Source: Acanthaster planci (Eukaryota; Echinodermata; Asteroidea; Valvatida; Acanthasteridae). Taken from it: a DNA stretch of 64,000 bases. Under the pieces are notes generated by a model that saw only the letters and a program-made list of their open reading frames with translations, made no database searches and was not told the DNA's origin. Where the stretch lies: positions 125,359 to 189,358 of the forward strand of contig NW_019091400.1 of NCBI RefSeq assembly GCF_001949145.1. Reading direction: 5' to 3'. The position numbers and the translations under genes were made by a program. Positions 39,001 through 48,835 of this stretch are shown piece after piece (within the stretch, counting starts at the first letter, position 1; each line of letters begins with the position of its first letter).

Positions 39001-42000
39001 GCCCGGGTGTGGCACGGCGCTTGGCCGATGCGGGTATGCCGCAAAAATCACCGCGGAAACGGAAGAATTATGTCCCCGTAAAAGTCGTCAAAATACCGAG
39101 GCAGGAGGAGGAGGACTTCAACGGGTATCACTGGGACGACGAGGACGAGGATGAAGACGAAAAGAAGGGAGATTTGGAGGGAGATTCCGCGGTAAATATC
39201 GTGGGAAAAATGACAGAATTGCAAGCCAGTGCAATACGCACGCATTCTTCGTCGTTGGAAAAACCACGTTTGGAGTTGTGTACACAATCGTTGCATTGTC
39301 ACAGGGGAATGCGGCTGACTAGTGTTGCTTGCATTGCGCTGAGCGTGGTTATGCCTCGCTATTCCAATGCCCCCGAATCACCTGCTGAATTCAAAATGTG
39401 AATGAAGGAGAGGTTGCAGTTCAGTGATTAAATCTATATCATAAATCACAAAACAACAACATGAAAATAACCATTCAGCCTTGAAAAGCATGCAGGTATG
39501 GCAGGAATCATATGCTGTGCATGTGAATGCTGTACACTGTGGCATGATAAATGCTCATGAGTTTGTTCATTTTTATTTTTTTGGAACGTACTCCGTGGTT
39601 AATGAGCAGTACATACAGGTTTGATATTTTTGATTTGTTTGTAGGTAAGTAATTCATCAGTGTCAGGTGGCAGGTCTTTCTCAGATTATCGTATTTAACC
39701 TGTTCGAGCAAGTACATGTGACACATACATTTAATTAGTTACTTTGTCTTAGCCCTGCATATATTATCAGGAGATATATATGTAGTCATATGTATGAAGC
39801 CAAACCACGGTGGTTGTGTTTCTATTGCACATGCCCAATGTGTATTAGACTCGCTTTGCAGCCGTTCATCCGCTGTTAACCTGTGTGAATAAGCCATTTG
39901 TGAGTTAAATTTGAATAAAATCTGGTGCACTGAGTTATCTGAATGCACATAAACATAACAATTTCCCCAGACTAAAGACACTATTGCTATACCTCCTGAT
40001 TCGGGGCAAGCTTTCGCATAGCGACCACCATCTCTGGAATAGACTGGTTCCTTTGTGCCCTTCTTATCCATTGAGAACAGTGTATTGTTGCAAGGCATCT
40101 CTTATGTAACTAAGCAAAAGCTTGCCCCGAATCACAAGGTTTAGCAACAGTGGTTTTAGTAAGGAGAATTCAAGTTGTTATGTTCACGTGAATTTAAGGA
40201 ACTCATTGTACCAGATTTGGGTCAATGTTAACTCACAAAAGGCTTATTGCGGTTACAGCATAATGGTTTGTGATGCATGGGGTATGGGTTCAAATGCCGG
40301 GTCGAAATTGTGGACAGGGTGTTTTTTTTTTTGTTTTTTTTAAGGAAAATAAAGCCCGAATGTCATAGGAGCCTAATTTCACACGTGAAGTTTTTATGGT
40401 TGGTTGAGTATCTACTTGTAGGTTTCATGCATTGTGCATGGTTGTGAACCGTGGTTTGGCTTCATATGTGTGATTGCATACATAGCTCATTATCAGTATA
40501 TAGTCCTTGGTGATGCTGCTATTTCTTGGCATCAGAAACCTATACACAGTTTATGCAGTTCTGTCCTTTGGAGATGGATGTGATGATCAGTGGCATAAAT
40601 CTGTACATGTAACACAACTGAGAAATAAAATTGATTGCCCTACTGTGCCACTACTGCCCTGAGCGCTGCTCATGACACATTTTGTACATATTATTTTTAC
40701 TCGCATCCCATAATCTTGGATCGAAATGACATATTTGAAGCTTTTATACTTCACCCCTTTTCAGTACCGATATTGAATACATCTTGGCTGTTGGGGAAAT
40801 TCCAAAAATAAGTTTCCTCTCTTTATCTCTTGCCATGAAAAAGGGATAGATAAACCAAAACAATAGCCCATCCCCCAAGTTAAAAAGTGGTCGGAGATAC
40901 ACTCCTCCCCCTTCCATTCCCCTTTAGGACTTACGCCCCGTTGATGAACATGCAGAGCATGTTTGGTGCCTGAATTTGCAGTATACCAACCACAAGCAGC
41001 AGGTTTCAAGCAGTACTGACGTGAACCAGTTTAACACTGACATTGAAACAACATTTAGGGGTCCACTTGGTCGAGCACAATGTATATCAGATGGTTAGGA
41101 AATCTGGCAAATACATGTATGTGCTCTTTAGTACATCTACATTCGTATGTAGACGTACACAGCTGATAAACTAATGGTTCATTTGATGGGGCCATGTAAA
41201 ATGAAATAAAGAGGAGGCCCTAACAAGTACTTTGGCGTCACATGGTACGGTGAAACGTGGAACACATTTGTTTTTAAGGTTTATTGTCGATCATTTTTTG
41301 TTTCATGTTATATTTTTTGCGGGACAACATCGGTTGTTTGACAGTCTCTCAAGACTGTAAAAGTGAAACCTTGGTGAAACAAAGGTTTAGTGCATGGGAT
41401 GCAAGCTGCTATGCTCTGCAAAGTCGGCATCATGGAATTAATCTGATATTGTTGAAAATCTGTACCTTGGGTGTCTGTGTCGAAAGGATATCAGTGGTTA
41501 CTGTGAAGTCACAGTTGCATGCTTTGTGTTGTGCTGAGGCTTTAGATCTCCATGGAAATTGAAATTTACCCGGCCTTATTTATACTTTGTACAACTGCAC
41601 TGAGCACTGGATGAGCTTACCCAGAATCAAAATCACCCTAAAATTTTGTCCTGTGTTTGTGTGTGTTGACTCAGATTGCACCGGAGCAGGGACTACCGCC
41701 CTTGTCGGAGCCCACGGCCGATCGGTTACAGTGCGATCAGGAGGCCAGTCAGATGGTTCACGATGCCAACCTGGCGCTGGGCGACCAGGCCGTCAAGAAC
41801 CCCAAGCTGAACGATTTGATAGCCAGCTTGACATCTTTAATGCTGCAGATCAAGGTAGGTGGCACCAGGAATATCAACCCTACACCACAGACCCGTCATG
41901 GGGCAGCCATCTTGCTTTCCTACCATTCAAAGCAGTGTAACGAAACTGAGACTGCATCTGAATCTAATGTCTAGAGCTAGATCTTGGTCTTCACTGCATT

Positions 42001-45000
42001 ACCTGTAGACAGTAGACCTAGCCGTAGCTCTGGAAGCCCATTTTGGACACGGCCTGAAAAATAAAGTTTGTTCCTTTTTTTCAACAAGTGAAATTGTGCT
42101 ACCATTGCCAAAGGGGCTACTGGGAACAAGAAAAACATGGCAGCATCATGACAAAGGCTTATTTATTATTCCATCGTAGACCGCTCTCATATTGCCTACT
42201 TCATACATGTATTTGTATGGGTGACCAAAGTTGACAGAAAAAAGATCACCTTTGGTAAGTGTCAGATTGCACACAAAAAAGTGCAGTCAACTCTTGTTGA
42301 TACAAGGACCTCGGGACACATTTTACACGTATTCCCATTCATAGATAATGTGCAAGTCAGACCATCAAAACAAATGTTTTAAAGATTTAACTTTCCTCAT
42401 TTTTTTCAAATACCCCTGTGGCCATGTTACTGTTAGTTCCTCTCGTGAGCAGTTGTAAACAATTTGGAGATTTTCAAAATGGAGTCTCAAAATGCTGAAT
42501 CACAGGAAGTATTGGGCAAACATAAGTGAAGATTGTGAACAAAGGGAAAAGGAAACCAGATTTGATTGGAGTCGAAAGGTCATGGGACACCGGGAAAAGG
42601 TTCACATCAGCCAGTCAGTGCTCTGTCAACCATTTAAGACTGGCCATGTTATGAATTTTCTATAAGTGTGTGGCATTCAAGAAAACTGGTACATGTGTGT
42701 TGTGGTGTTAGACTGAAGTACACATACTCGTCATGAATAAACCATGACCAAACAAAGAGAAAGACTTTTGAACAGAAAGGTTCCAGACACCTGCCCAGTT
42801 TTTCCACTTCCCTTCATTTCCATGTGGGGCAGAAGTAGTGTACATGTACATGGAAGTCTCATCTTTCCATACATCCAATGTACGTACTTCTGTCAGTCAC
42901 TGTACTTTACAACATGATCTCTTTGTTCTGCTGCTATTTTCAGTGTCAGTTTTTACACATGCGCCACCTTGTGTCTGTTGAACTTGATATGTTCAGTTTG
43001 CATTTGCAGATAAAAGCTCTTATTGAAAAGTTGGCTTGGTACTGGGTCATTCCATAAATTCGGGGTCCAAAACTGTGACATTATTGTGTCCTTACACCAG
43101 AACATATACATATCACTGAAATTGATTTCAAACAATTTCTAGTTGTTTGGCAGGTAATTTGCATTCATGAATACCTTAGAGAGTCTCCCTATTCAACAAA
43201 GCGCAACTTGACCATGTACTAACATTTTATAATGCCTGCTGAGAAGTGATAATGCTGGCTGCGTAAATCACATGCTGGGACCTGGATACGAGAGAGTTTG
43301 GTCGATTCTGATTGGTCAAGGGTCTGTGCATATGGCTCGCCACCCATTCACCAGTTGGACAATTTACACAGGGAATATTCCATAAAATAAACAGGGGTGT
43401 TCAAGAAACTGCAAGTAAAATTCCAGCACAAAATTGCTTGAAATCCGTCATCTTATTGACTGCTTTTGACTCTCTGACAAAAAAGTTTCTTTATGAATGG
43501 GAATATGCAGCTTAGGCATTAGTCGCATTAATTCATCTCTCTTGGAATGTGTTCTGAACTTACAAAATCTTATGTCAGATGTGACAGGGACACAAAAAAA
43601 GAGTCTAATTTATAGAATGACCCAACTGTAGAGTTGTTACAATGAGAGTTTGGAATGTAGTCATTAATATTCATGGGGTACGTAAGTGTACATAGTATGT
43701 GTACTTACCATGTATTTGCCTTAGCTTGGTACATCTGTTCACATCACTGAGGATAAAAATTGTGCGCCTGCACCTTAGTGATTTGTCTGTTTAGTGCATT
43801 TTAAGTGTACCCTCGTAAAGTCAATTTTTCCTCTTTCGTGCGCAGCTTTAATACATTGCATACTTTCCCATACCTGGAGTCTTATGGGAAAAAAACGTTT
43901 TCCGCATGTTCTTGTGGTTCAGGAAAATATTCCAAAATGGCAGACTACATGTAGATGGAGTTGATGTGGCTGATACAGTGAACTTGTGCTCTTCAAAGAC
44001 GTCCCTAATGTCTGATTTCTGTATTCGCTGTCCTTGTAGTCGTTAGCGAAGAATGACATGAATTCCTACGGCTTCAAGTCGCTGAACGAGTCATTAGAAG
44101 AAATCAAAAAGAAGATTGATCCTTCAAATCTCAGGTCAGTTTAACTTGTTGCAACAGCAGTGATACCGAGTTTGAGCATAAGCCCCCTTGGCTTTCAAAT
44201 ACCTCTGTAAGATACAAGTGCCTGCAACAGGAGTCAATTTCACCATTCAAAGACAAAAAAAATGAAAAGAAACAGAAAAATGTATCCAACTTTGCCTTTC
44301 CCTAAATGTTTCTTAAAAACTTTTGGACAACAAAAATGGTTGTAACATTACTGCTGTCTGTACATCTGTATACATAATGAGAGCTCATGGCTTGTTATTA
44401 ATTATTACTGAAATTTTATTTAAAACTTATTGATAAAAACGTTCAAAATCTTTATTCATTATCTGAGAAGTTGCAATATATCTTGTTATTGTTTTTGAGT
44501 ACCCTGTCTCATTATTTTAAATCAGTTTCAGACATGAATGGAAGGGTGTTTGGGTACACATGCACACGTTTCTCCCAAAACAGCTTTTTCTAGCCATCCC
44601 GTGGCCGGGGTTGGCTCTGATCAAGGAAAAATGCCAAACCCTTTTTTATTCTTTCAACCTGCCTGGAATGTCTTACCAAGAAAACAAACCTGAGACAAAG
44701 TAATCATCTGAATAATTTCTTTGCACAAGCAAGTACATTTTTACCCCCGTTTGTTCCCTGATTAACTTACTTACCGGCCATCCTTCAAGGTCCAAAAAAT
44801 GCCAGAACCGAAGAATTAACTATGGATGCTCTTATGAATGTTCATGAAATTCTCAATTCAGTCCAACACTGGCTTTCATTATGGTCGTGTATACAATCCA
44901 TGGCCTCACATGTGTCAGTCCACAAGAATTAAGCAATGGGAAAATTAGGTATTTTTGTCCAACATACCTCAGAAATACAAGTGTTGTGTGGGAAAGGTTG

Positions 45001-45324
45001 GTCCATTAGTGGTAAAATGGGTGTGATTGTATGACATCAGTGGAAAATGCTTTGCAGTGATATCAGAAAAATGGTCAAGGGGGGGAGCATTCTGCCACAT
45101 TTCTGGTTAAAGCATGAATCAAGAGGACTTCATCACCAATTGCAGTAGCGGGAACACAAGGTGATGTGTTAGTTTAAGGTTGCAATGGAACTGAACGTCT
45201 CATTGTTGTTCTTTTTTTCAGATGTTTCCAGGACAACGTGGAGGTTCACATTGCACATATCCAGAGCGGCATGAGCCAAATGGGCAACCTGCACGCATTT
45301 GCTGAAAAGAACGTTGACTTCTGA
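24081..45324 (+). CDS. LIN9: LIN9 homologue, MuvB/DREAM complex subunit, fourteen exons, 557 aa
   Basis: LIN9 is the scaffold subunit of the MuvB core (LIN9, LIN37, LIN52, LIN54, RBBP4), which represses cell-cycle genes with DREAM and activates G2/M genes with B-MYB. Exons: 24081-24105, 26434-26531, 27301-27411, 28085-28299, 29114-29239, 30349-30512, 31405-31538, 32122-32204, 32524-32656, 33621-33701, 34791-34916, 41675-41854, 44040-44134 and 45222-45324 (TGA). All phases join; the sum is 1674 nt, close to the vertebrate length. Residues about 125-225 form the DIRP domain (LKNLLKLPKAYKWCIYEWFY, RKLTRVEWCIIRRLMGKPRR). About 228-291 is a Tudor-like domain (GLFTGQIDAI, YRVTFDRHGLGTHTIPD). About 364-432 and 480-557 are helical MuvB-contact regions ending VEVHIAHIQSGMSQMGNLHAF. 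The ATG is chosen for its position in the YY1-like CAAGATGGCGG and for phase with exon 2. Confidence 0.95.
24839..24970 (+). repeat. Dispersed direct repeat, copy 2
   Basis: This is the second copy of the repeat at 23387-23525, beginning AGAGTTCCATATACAGGCAA and ending TTACTTAGAAAAC. It lies in LIN9 intron 1. Confidence 0.6.
29318..29598. mobile_element. Foldback MITE, family B copy 1 (LIN9 intron 5)
   Basis: It begins GACTGATTGTGCCCATTATT, then AAGTCACGTGACC, and ends GGCGCAATCGGTC. It is alignable along its length with 33065-33342, sharing CAAACATGGCGTCCTCCCAT and its inverted partner GGGAGGACGCCATGTTTG. It is 281 bp and non-coding. Confidence 0.75.
29660..29725 (+). repeat. Short local duplicate representing the empty site of the MITE at 30035-30277
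   Basis: CTGGTGCGGCTGTACTATCA, GTTCCCGTAATAT and AAGCAGGTGCATTGG repeat at 30000-30034 plus 30278-30309, where the MITE interrupts the second copy after CCCGTAATAT. Confidence 0.65.
30035..30277. mobile_element. Foldback MITE with about 47-bp inverted repeats (LIN9 intron 5)
   Basis: The left arm contains GTGACCCACTCTG, AATGAGTCTTAAG and CAAAGCCACTTTG. The right arm is its inverted complement, ending CAGAGTGGTCAC. The element splits a locally duplicated sequence, leaving a paralogous empty site at 29660-29725. Confidence 0.8.
30530..31095. mobile_element. Tigger/pogo-like (Tc1-mariner superfamily) non-autonomous element
   Basis: It begins CAGTAAACTCTTGATAACTC and ends TTTATCAAGGGTTTACTG, with TA on both outer sides (30528-30529 and 31096-31097). 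CAGTNAAMYCTTGATAACTC termini with TA duplication are typical of Tigger/pogo elements. No transposase frame is visible in the 566 bp. It starts only 18 bp after the donor of LIN9 exon 6. Confidence 0.75.
31962..32087. mobile_element. Short foldback MITE, family A relative (LIN9 intron 7)
   Basis: It begins GCAGTGTCCGAATTATTTGG and ends GATCTGGACACAGCCCT, inverted termini with the word GTGTCCRAAT. Its right end is 34 bp before the acceptor of LIN9 exon 8. Confidence 0.55.
33065..33342. mobile_element. Foldback MITE, family B copy 2 (LIN9 intron 9)
   Basis: It begins GACGTATTGTGCCCATTAAG, contains AACATTGCGTCCTCTCAT and its inverted partner GGAAGGACGCAATGTTTG, and ends GTGCAATTGGTC. It is a diverged full-length sister of 29318-29598. 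Confidence 0.75.
36660..37380. repeat. 17-bp minisatellite spanning an assembly gap
   Basis: The unit is GGGATCATTTGCCAACA with variants GCAAACA, GTAGACA and GCCAGCA at its 3' half. At least 15 units are seen left of the gap and three right of it. The 323 N bases at 36998-37320 fall inside the array, so true copy number is unknown. It lies in LIN9 intron 11. Confidence 0.92.
36998..37320. other. Assembly gap (N run)
   Basis: 323 undetermined bases lie inside the 17-bp minisatellite; the repeat is the likely cause of the gap. Confidence 0.99.
38653..38774 (+). promoter_or_regulatory. Putative internal promoter with three spaced CCAAT boxes in LIN9 intron 11
   Basis: CCAAT/ATTGG cores lie at 38656-38660, 38687-38691 and 38715-38719. 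The first two are 31 bp apart, the third 28 bp further on in the opposite orientation. NF-Y sites about 31-33 bp apart are a known feature of G2/M-gene promoters. A TTTAAA (38769-38774) might act as a weak CHR-like element. The downstream sequence becomes CpG-richer and leads to an ATG with good context at 38922. Promoter activity is inferred. Confidence 0.4.
38922..39191 (+). CDS. Putative first coding exon in LIN9 intron 11, 90 codons, unknown product
   Basis: The ATG at 38922 (ATCATGG context) opens a frame with G/C-rich codons unlike the surrounding AT-rich intron. It contains a basic, NLS-like QKSPRKRK segment near residue 44, then VPVKVVKI, then an acidic run WDDEDEDEDEK near residues 73-83. 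A donor GCG|GTAAAT ends it at 39191 in phase 0; unspliced, the frame runs to 39399. LIN9 exon 12 (41675) also begins in phase 0, so splicing to it would give an N-terminally altered LIN9 without the DIRP domain. It could equally be the first exon of an unidentified nested gene, or a chance frame. A five-codon upstream ORF begins at 38888. I do not recognise the protein. Confidence 0.35.
39765..40500. mobile_element. Long foldback element, about 0.7 kb, LIN9 intron 11
   Basis: Outer arms match as inverted complements (CATATGTATGAAGCCAAACC on the left, then ACGGT; GTGGTTTGGCTTCATATGTG on the right at about 40452-40471). Inner arms of about 150 bp match too, ending at GATTCGGGGCAAGCTTTCGC (39998-40017) and GCAAAAGCTTGCCCCGAATC (40113-40132). 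The arms are imperfect and interrupted by indels. No transposase is coded. Exact ends are uncertain. Confidence 0.7.
41949..42055. mobile_element. Short foldback MITE, family A copy 2 (LIN9 intron 12)
   Basis: It begins GACTGCATCTGAATCTAATG and ends ATTTTGGACACGGCCT. Internal words CTAGAGCTAGATCTTGGTCT and AGTAGACCTAGCCGTAGCTC match the copy at 1041-1153. Confidence 0.6.
43043..43623. mobile_element. Inverted-repeat element, LIN9 intron 12
   Basis: It begins GGGTCATTCCATAAATT and ends AATTTATAGAATGACCC, a good 17-bp terminal inverted repeat, with weaker inner pairing. The roughly 580-bp interior holds no recognised protein. Confidence 0.65.
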
Positions 45325-47303
45325 GTCCTGGTACTTCCAACTTTCAACACACACCTCTCAATTCAGGCTTGACCCTTCACTCCCGGTGTGACTTCTACAC
45401 TGTCCCGGGACCTTCAAGAAGTCACGTGACACCCACACTGTCCTCGGAATTCAAAGTTGTCATGCGACATACAAAGTTGTATTATCAAAAGCAAAGCAAG
45501 CACCTTTGCGTGCCTTTGAGATGCCCTTTGACCTTTGACCCATAAGAATGGCTCCCTCCATACTCCCATGGGACACCACGCTGTTTCAGAAAATGGTGTT
45601 GTTACTTACAGCTTTTGTTCACTGTAGCACACGAATGGCAAAGATTGATTCGGTTGAAGCCTCATTCTCGCACAAAAATGTAAAGATGTATTTGGAAGCA
45701 AGCTATGGTTTTCTTCGAAATCCCTTGGTAATCACCAATTTTGTTGTAAACCTACCTTACTTGTCTGGTAAGACTGAATTCTCTCAGTTTTGTAACTAGC
45801 CATTGTTTTCGTCCTCTTGTAAGTTTGTCCGATACGCTCTGCAATCAGTGATGCGAATTTTCACTCTGTTTTACGTCTGATGAATCACTGAATCTCTCCC
45901 CAGTCACTCCCCACTTCAGTCAGCCTCTCTGCCAATATGAAATCCGTCAGCTAAAAGAACTGATTTGATCATTGCACCGAAATTGTTAATCCCTGACTGA
46001 CACTGTCAATCTCTACCTCAGAGTCATCTATTTGGCTGAAAATGACAGAAACACAGTGGGTTTGTTTTTGACCCGTTGAAGTGTTACACAAACGAGTCGT
46101 TACGATTCTTTCCTTGTTTGTCACCCCCCCTGCAAGGAAAAAAAGGGGTAAGTTGTCCTTTGCATTGTGCCCGTTGTCTAAGATTCGGAGGTGGCCTTTT
46201 GCCCACCTCTTCCTGCTATGGAGTACCAAAGGGAATGTGTCACGCGAACAATTTTGTGTGCACAAGGCATTAATTGAGGAACCGGCGTGTAAACCAACAT
46301 ATGCGTGCATACTCCATTCGTTCCCACTACACTCCCTGGTTCAAAACGACCTCGCATTTTGGTATTGTATAGTAATCAGACAGCTCCACAGAATTGGCTC
46401 TTTGGTCCTTAGACCCGAGTTCCCGTCCTAGGTCTCATGAGACCCTGAATAACCCAAGGGCAAGACTGCGCACACTTTGTCCCGTACATAATGGAGACTT
46501 CACCCTCAACAATTGTTGAGGATTTTAGCATTTTTCATTGTACTGTTGGACATTTGGAGGAAGAACTCCCACAAGAATTTCTTACATTACTTAGTCTTTG
46601 TGATGGCTGTGTAGTTTAAAAAAACTTGGGTGTTGTGTATACGACAGAATGGGGGACCTTTTTCAAGGATTCGCATGTACCCCTAATGTGACTACATCTC
46701 GTGTTAAATGCTTGACCCTGACTTCCGTTTATTCCTGTGTTAGGAATACACACCACGTAGTAAGGTTTGGAAGATTTTGAGCCAGTGGACTCTTCTGCCC
46801 TCCCCCCCCATGTATCTGTAGCCATGGATGCTGGAGGATATCATTTCTTATATTTTTTTCCTCACTTCATCAGATATTTTTCCAAATCACTGCCTGAGTC
46901 TTAGGAAAAAATTGTTTTGATATTGTTTTCCAAAGCATAAAAGAAACTATGTACCATAGCTCTGAGTTGTTAATTTGTAAAATATGTGGATAACAGACGT
47001 GTATTTTGTGATGTGCAAAAATTTTTGTATAGCTCTGGAATTTAGTTGCAAGCTTGCATTCTGTTTTGTGAGCTTATTCTGTTGGAATCTGCTTTGCCAA
47101 AAAGTTTGATTTTTGGTGCAAGCAATTAAATGTTGTTCAGATTGTGATTAGATTGTTGGGCCCGTTATCAACCCTGCAGTGTGCTTGTTGCTGGAGGTCT
47201 CGTTTTGTAATGAGTGTATCCAGGTTCTGGAGTTCAAGGTCAGTGACTGGACATTAAAATGGTTGTTAGACACCTTCAACATACTTAAAAGTCTGGACTC
47301 TTA

Positions 47304-47475
47304 GGGTGCGTTGGAGCGAGCTACTCATGTTAACACAAGTATACTCCTGAGCGCTTGAACAGCTGGAGGGTCAGCAAGAGTATACTCTCGCTAGAGGGGG
47401 AGTGTACTCTTGTACCCGAGTGTAATGCGCACTCATCCCACTCGTGTTAACAGGAGTAACCGCGCGAACGCACCC
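47304..47475. mobile_element. PIF/Harbinger-type MITE with TTA target duplication
   Basis: The termini GGGTGCGTTGGAGCGAGCTA and CGCGCGAACGCACCC are inverted complements over about 40 bp, including CATGTTAACACAAGT and its partner. TTA is present directly on both sides (47301-47303 and 47476-47478), the 3-bp duplication characteristic of Harbinger elements. It is 172 bp and non-coding. Confidence 0.85.
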
Positions 47476-48034
47476 TTAATGCTCCTTGTCAACACAATGA
47501 AGCCACTGGTCAGTGGAGCCACTGGTAGCTATCTTACTGGGCAGGACACAAAGCTCTTACAAAGGCTTCCCCACCATTGCGAACCAGATTCAGTTATGGA
47601 ATCAATAGACACTATGACACGCGAGCCAACCAGCAGCTTTATATTGGGCATGGTAAGATGGGTGCTGGTGGCTTCAGTCAGTACAAAGGCATTGAGAGTC
47701 CAGACTTCTTGACATGATTTCCAAGTTGGACACATACAGACATGGTTGTCACCAGACTAGACCATCCTTGACAATATCCATGTATTTTCCAAGCCCAGAT
47801 TATGTCTCCAGGTTTTTCTGTTCCCTTACAACTACCTGTAGGCCTTTTCAAATATCGTAAAAAGACTTCCCATCTTGAGCACTGTCATCCGGTAACTAAG
47901 AACTCTACCTTTACTGAGCCAAAAAGTTCACATCAAGGATCTCAAAATCAGTCAAAGCTGAAGGAGATAAGCCACTCTCTGAAAACTTGGCCAAATGCTT
48001 TCTACTCGAGCTGATTTGTACAGTGGGTGTGTTT

Positions 48035-48144
48035 GAGTAGCTTCCACAGGCTGATTCAGTTCAACCTTGACCAAACCGTCTTGCTTGTCTGACACACAGC
48101 ACACACGGCCTTCCCAGGTCTGGGTTGTCCTGTGGAAGCTACTC
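48035..48144. repeat. Perfect 16-bp inverted repeat with 78-bp spacer
   Basis: GAGTAGCTTCCACAGG (48035-48050) and CCTGTGGAAGCTACTC (48129-48144) are exact complements, with looser pairing outside. It is probably the core of a small foldback element. Confidence 0.6.
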
Positions 48145-48697
48145 TTATGCAGTGTGTCTGATAACCTGGCAACCTGCGAGATTGTGACATCATGGCAGAT
48201 ACCTTGCAAATTTGCCTACGTGGTACACATTTCAATTCTGGCAAATCTCATGTCGGCGTGCTTCATGATGTCAAATCCACATTTTCGTAGAGTGCGAGTT
48301 TTCTTTTGCATTTCAGCTCTAACAAATTCCACTTTAACAGCCCTGATGGTAGTGCCTAGCTGCTACCATTCATTTCAACCATCACGGCAGACCCTGGGAT
48401 TTAGTGGTGACCCATTGGAGACAAAGAAAAGTTTTTCCCCATATATGTTTAGATATAAGGATTAGCACAAAAACTTGTGGTTTATTCATTGCACGTACCA
48501 GTAATGTTTGATTATGTGGAAGAGTTGGTGTGTCGGTCACCTAGAGTCGTTTCCTTTTGTTGAAAGAATTAGCATTGCTTACATCTTTATCTCTTACTAA
48601 AAGTGCTTTATGAAATTTTTGCTTTAATCATAGTTTTAAAAAAAATTTGCCCATATACTCCAGTTTTAAATTAACATTTGGCAAAGTACAGCATAGT

Positions 48698-48835
48698 AAT
48701 AGACTTGTAACATAACCAAAGTCATGTTTTGGTGACATCCGCGCTTTCCTATGGTAGTGAGGTATGACATGATCCATACAGCCTTCATAGGGAAGCACAC
48801 GTAAACAAAGTGTGAGGTTATGTTATAGGTCTGTT
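48698..48835. repeat. Small foldback element
   Basis: AATAGACTTGTAACATAACC at the left pairs with GGTTATGTTATAGGTCTGTT at the right. Inner arms GCTTTCCTATGG and CATAGGGAAGC pair as well. Confidence 0.55.
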
